From Microcaldota archaeon (GTDB lineage Archaea; Micrarchaeota; Micrarchaeia; Micrarchaeales; CABMGC01), in assembly GCA_021821605.1 (NCBI GenBank), contig JAKACG010000044.1:1-5630 (forward strand): DNA of 5,630 bases. Direction: 5' to 3'. Every line of letters starts with the position of its first letter. Position 1 is the stretch's first letter. Below the pieces are notes generated by a model that saw nothing but the letters and a program-made list of their open reading frames with translations, did not search any database and had not been told where the DNA came from. Of this stretch, positions 3,507 through 5,630 are shown in pieces. A program made the position numbers and the translations under genes.

Positions 3507-5630
3507 TCAAACGACACTTCCAAAGCTAGCACTTGGCATTACTCCATTCGGTGGATAGACTCGTGTTCGTAGCCACTGGACGAATGTTTCAGTGTTATCT
3601 TGCCACACCATTAAATAAGAAGATGATAATCCTCCAGAGGAGGTTGATGAACCTAATTGATTATAATTTACATATTCTGAAGTTCCAGAAGAAGTTACTG
3701 CTACACTATTAAGATAAAATGTATTAATATACCAAAGTATAGATGTGATGGGCATCCATGAACCGCCAATACCATAATCTAAATAATTACCACTTTGATA
3801 TCTTTCTCCTGACCAATCATAATATGAACTTCCGCTTAACCCTGTGCCAACAAGAGCTAAAAGATTTGATTGTTCTGATGTAGAAGGATTAACAACCTTC
3901 CCATATATATCGTAAACAAATGGAGAAGATATTGGAGTTTGATATCCTAAATATTGAGCTGATGATGAACTTGAAAGAGTAATTCCATTATTTACAATTC
4001 CTGTTATACTAGAACTATATACCCATCCACTAGGCAAAGTTGTTCCAGCAAAGTTCAAATAATTGCTAAACACATTTGCTCCATCATCATACTGCGCGTA
4101 CGAGGTCTGGAAGCATCCAGATGCACAGTACAACTGTGGTGCATAACCTGTGTAACCAGAAGTTACCGGAGAAGTATCTGGCAAAAAGTTCATGTATATT
4201 GTAAGTGTGTTTGTTCCAGAACCTGCTGCGCCAAGAGTATTACTTGCAAGATTCACCCATGCAACTGTGTTTGTTGCAGTTGATGAAGCGCCGCTCTCAA
4301 ACCAAGTGTATAAAGGTACATTGCCAGGCATTCCTATCGGTGCACCTGCAGTAAACTCTATGTTGCTAAGATTACCTGTTTCATAATTTGAATATGTTGA
4401 TGGGTTGAAAGAGATCATGTCTTGGAAGTTAGTGCTTGTTGCACTACTTTGCAAATTAGAAAGTTGTATTGGAACATCACTGTATACTGGATTTTCAAAA
4501 ACATATGCCGTAGTTGAAAATGCCCAAGGAGTATAATCTAAATTATAATTAATAATGTATGTTCCAGGATTCTGATTTTTACAAACGGCATAATATACTG
4601 AATCAGAACCCCAGTTATTTATTGATTGTTGCATTACTTCATTACATCCTGATGGAAGAGTTACACTGCTTATTCCACTTATTGAACCTGATGCTGCAAT
4701 TACAACTGTGTTTATGCTGTTTGTTACTGTATAACTCAAATATGATGGAGATGGTGCTGATGTTGAAGAATAAGTATATACTGTGTTTGTTGATGTAGGC
4801 ACATTTATTCCATATGCACCTATTATTGAGGGGGTACTTGAAGATAAAGATGCAGAACAGGTATTTCCATTCTGTATTCCTACTGATGAATAAAGTGTAT
4901 TTGTTGTTTGTGACCAAGACTCCGAAGTTATTGTAGCTCCACTTTGGTAATCTTCTGCAATGGTACAGAGATATACTTGATTTCCAGAAGTAGCTGTGAC
5001 GGCAGTAGATGGCTGTGTATTTTCATAATAAGTAGGATTTGACGAAGGTATTAAAACAGGATTTTCGAAAACATATGCAGTAGTTGAAAATGCCCAATTA
5101 GCATTATTTAAATTATAATTAATAATGTATGTTCCAGGATTCTGATTTTTACAAACTGCATAATATACTGAATCAGAACCCCAATTATTTATTGATTGTT
5201 GCATTACTTCATTACATCCTGACGGAAGGGTTACACTACTTATTCCACTTGTTGAACCTGATGCTGCAATTACAACTGTGTTTATGCTGTTTGTTACTGT
5301 ATAACTCAAATATGATGGAGATGGTGCTGATGTTGAAGAATAAGTATATACTGTGTTTGTTGAGGTAGGAACATTTATTCCATATGCACCTATTATTGAA
5401 GGAGTACTTGAAGATAAAGATGCAGAACAGGTATTTCCATTTTGTATTCCTACTGATGAATAAAGTGTATTTGTTGTTTGTGACCAAGACTCTGAAGTTA
5501 TTGTAGCCCCACTTTGGTAATCTTCTGCAATGGTACAGAGATATACTTGATTTCCAGAAGTAGCTGTGACGGCAGTAGATGGATATGTATTTCCATAATA
5601 AGTAGGATTTGACGAAGTTAAAACAGGGTT
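3507..5630 (-). CDS. Large secreted surface protein: tandem 190-aa repeats plus DUF2341/lectin-like C-terminus, partial
   Basis: The C-terminal 707 residues are in the window; the N-terminus with any signal peptide lies beyond the right edge, and the frame is open to that edge. An apparent start at 5309 is only an internal TTG inside a repeat. Counting from the window edge, residues 1-189 and 190-379 are two near-identical, Ser/Thr/Asn/Gly-rich, probably beta-strand repeats, each with four cysteines (contexts YLCTI, NTCSA, SGCNE, AVCKN). Residues from about 388 to 485 resemble DUF2341: FQDMISFNPSTYSNY, NLSNIEF, LYTWFESG, NTVAWVNLAS, LTIYMNF. The remainder, from YDDGANVFSNYLNFAG at about 513 to RTRVYPPNGVMPSASFGSVV at the end, has the style of the concanavalin/laminin-G-like half that usually follows DUF2341. 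This composition fits an extracellular adhesin or cell-wall protein. No membrane anchor or sorting motif follows the final domain, so attachment, if any, must be N-terminal. Ligand and role are unknown. Confidence 0.9.
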   Translation of the reverse strand, partial: NPVLTSSNPTYYGNTYPSTAVTATSGNQVYLCTIAEDYQSGATITSESWSQTTNTLYSSVGIQNGNTCSASLSSSTPSIIGAYGINVPTSTNTVYTYSSTSAPSPSYLSYTVTNSINTVVIAASGSTSGISSVTLPSGCNEVMQQSINNWGSDSVYYAVCKNQNPGTYIINYNLNNANWAFSTTAYVFENPVLIPSSNPTYYENTQPSTAVTATSGNQVYLCTIAEDYQSGATITSESWSQTTNTLYSSVGIQNGNTCSASLSSSTPSIIGAYGINVPTSTNTVYTYSSTSAPSPSYLSYTVTNSINTVVIAASGSISGISSVTLPSGCNEVMQQSINNWGSDSVYYAVCKNQNPGTYIINYNLDYTPWAFSTTAYVFENPVYSDVPIQLSNLQSSATSTNFQDMISFNPSTYSNYETGNLSNIEFTAGAPIGMPGNVPLYTWFESGASSTATNTVAWVNLASNTLGAAGSGTNTLTIYMNFLPDTSPVTSGYTGYAPQLYCASGCFQTSYAQYDDGANVFSNYLNFAGTTLPSGWVYSSSITGIVNNGITLSSSSSAQYLGYQTPISSPFVYDIYGKVVNPSTSEQSNLLALVGTGLSGSSYYDWSGERYQSGNYLDYGIGGSWMPITSILWYINTFYLNSVAVTSSGTSEYVNYNQLGSSTSSGGLSSSYLMVWQDNTETFVQWLRTRVYPPNGVMPSASFGSVV
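4494..5063 (-). repeat. Surface-protein tandem repeat, downstream copy (190 codons)
   Basis: This covers residues 190-379, from NPVLIPSSNP to VFE, with a 570-base period. Aligning 4561-5040 to 5131-5610 by eye gives about 16 mismatches in 480 bases (near 97% identity). Only three of these replace an amino acid (G/E, Y/Q, T/I). Divergence rises at the very end, where NNANW becomes DYTPW just before the DUF2341 region begins. Confidence 0.93.
5064..5630 (-). repeat. Surface-protein tandem repeat, upstream copy (189 codons in window)
   Basis: This covers residues 1-189 of the visible protein, from NPVLTSSNP to VFE. It is one codon shorter than the next copy because of a 3-base indel near its start. 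The window edge falls at the repeat boundary (NPVL), which is also what ends each copy's junction, so further copies upstream are likely. Confidence 0.9.

Noticed and set aside
4559..5487. Short open frames on both strands inside the surface-protein repeats, appearing in duplicate
   Set aside because: They recur only because the underlying 570-base repeat is duplicated. The long minus frame with DUF2341 similarity explains the region.
4494..5630. CRISPR-like or mobile-element repeats
   Set aside because: The repeats are long, in frame and encode protein. There are no spacers, transposase or terminal inverted repeats.

Overview
The window is archaeal. It carries genes for the archaeal RNA polymerase subunits H, B'' and B', in that order on the minus strand. 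Promoters have BRE/TATA architecture, and the ribosome-binding sites resemble the archaeal GGTGA core. The DNA is clearly AT-rich, and rpoB is split at the position used by methanogens and many other Euryarchaeota. The large secreted protein at the right end has a DUF2341 region followed by a lectin-like C-terminal half. That architecture is common in acid-mine ARMAN-type and other DPANN archaea, so a Parvarchaeum- or Micrarchaeum-like genome is my best guess. This is inference from protein style, not from a phylogeny.

Layout from left to right: bases 1-2117 hold the start of an RNA polymerase operon read right to left: rpoH (76 aa), rpoB'' (499 aa) and the first 115 codons of rpoB', which runs off the left edge. 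rpoB' has no ATG or GTG start in its frame. It most likely starts at a TTG 11 bases after the rpoB'' stop. Bases 2118-2414 are a 297-base, very AT-rich divergent intergenic region. It holds the rpoH promoter, a 16-bp perfect palindrome over the predicted rpoH transcription start, an 11-bp tandem repeat, and the promoter of the next gene. Bases 2415-2870 encode a 151-aa protein of unknown function, with a predicted two-helix membrane hairpin, a charged coiled coil and a very basic tail. A 40-base convergent gap follows. Bases 2911-3414 (minus) encode an unrecognised soluble 167-aa protein, for which promoter geometry and the ribosome-binding site favour an internal ATG. Bases 3507-5630 (minus) encode the C-terminal 707 residues of a large secreted protein: at least two nearly identical 190-aa repeats, then the DUF2341 and lectin-like region.

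The three polymerase genes act together: H, B'' and B' assemble into one enzyme and are spaced for co-transcription. The two unknown genes and the surface protein show no obvious functional link to transcription. The most unusual items are the TTG-started rpoB' junction, the consistent GGTGA-like ribosome-binding site with a 4-base spacer, the palindrome over the rpoH start, the membrane-hairpin protein with a basic tail, and the recent tandem duplication inside the surface protein. I did not see a defence, CRISPR or mobile-element system.
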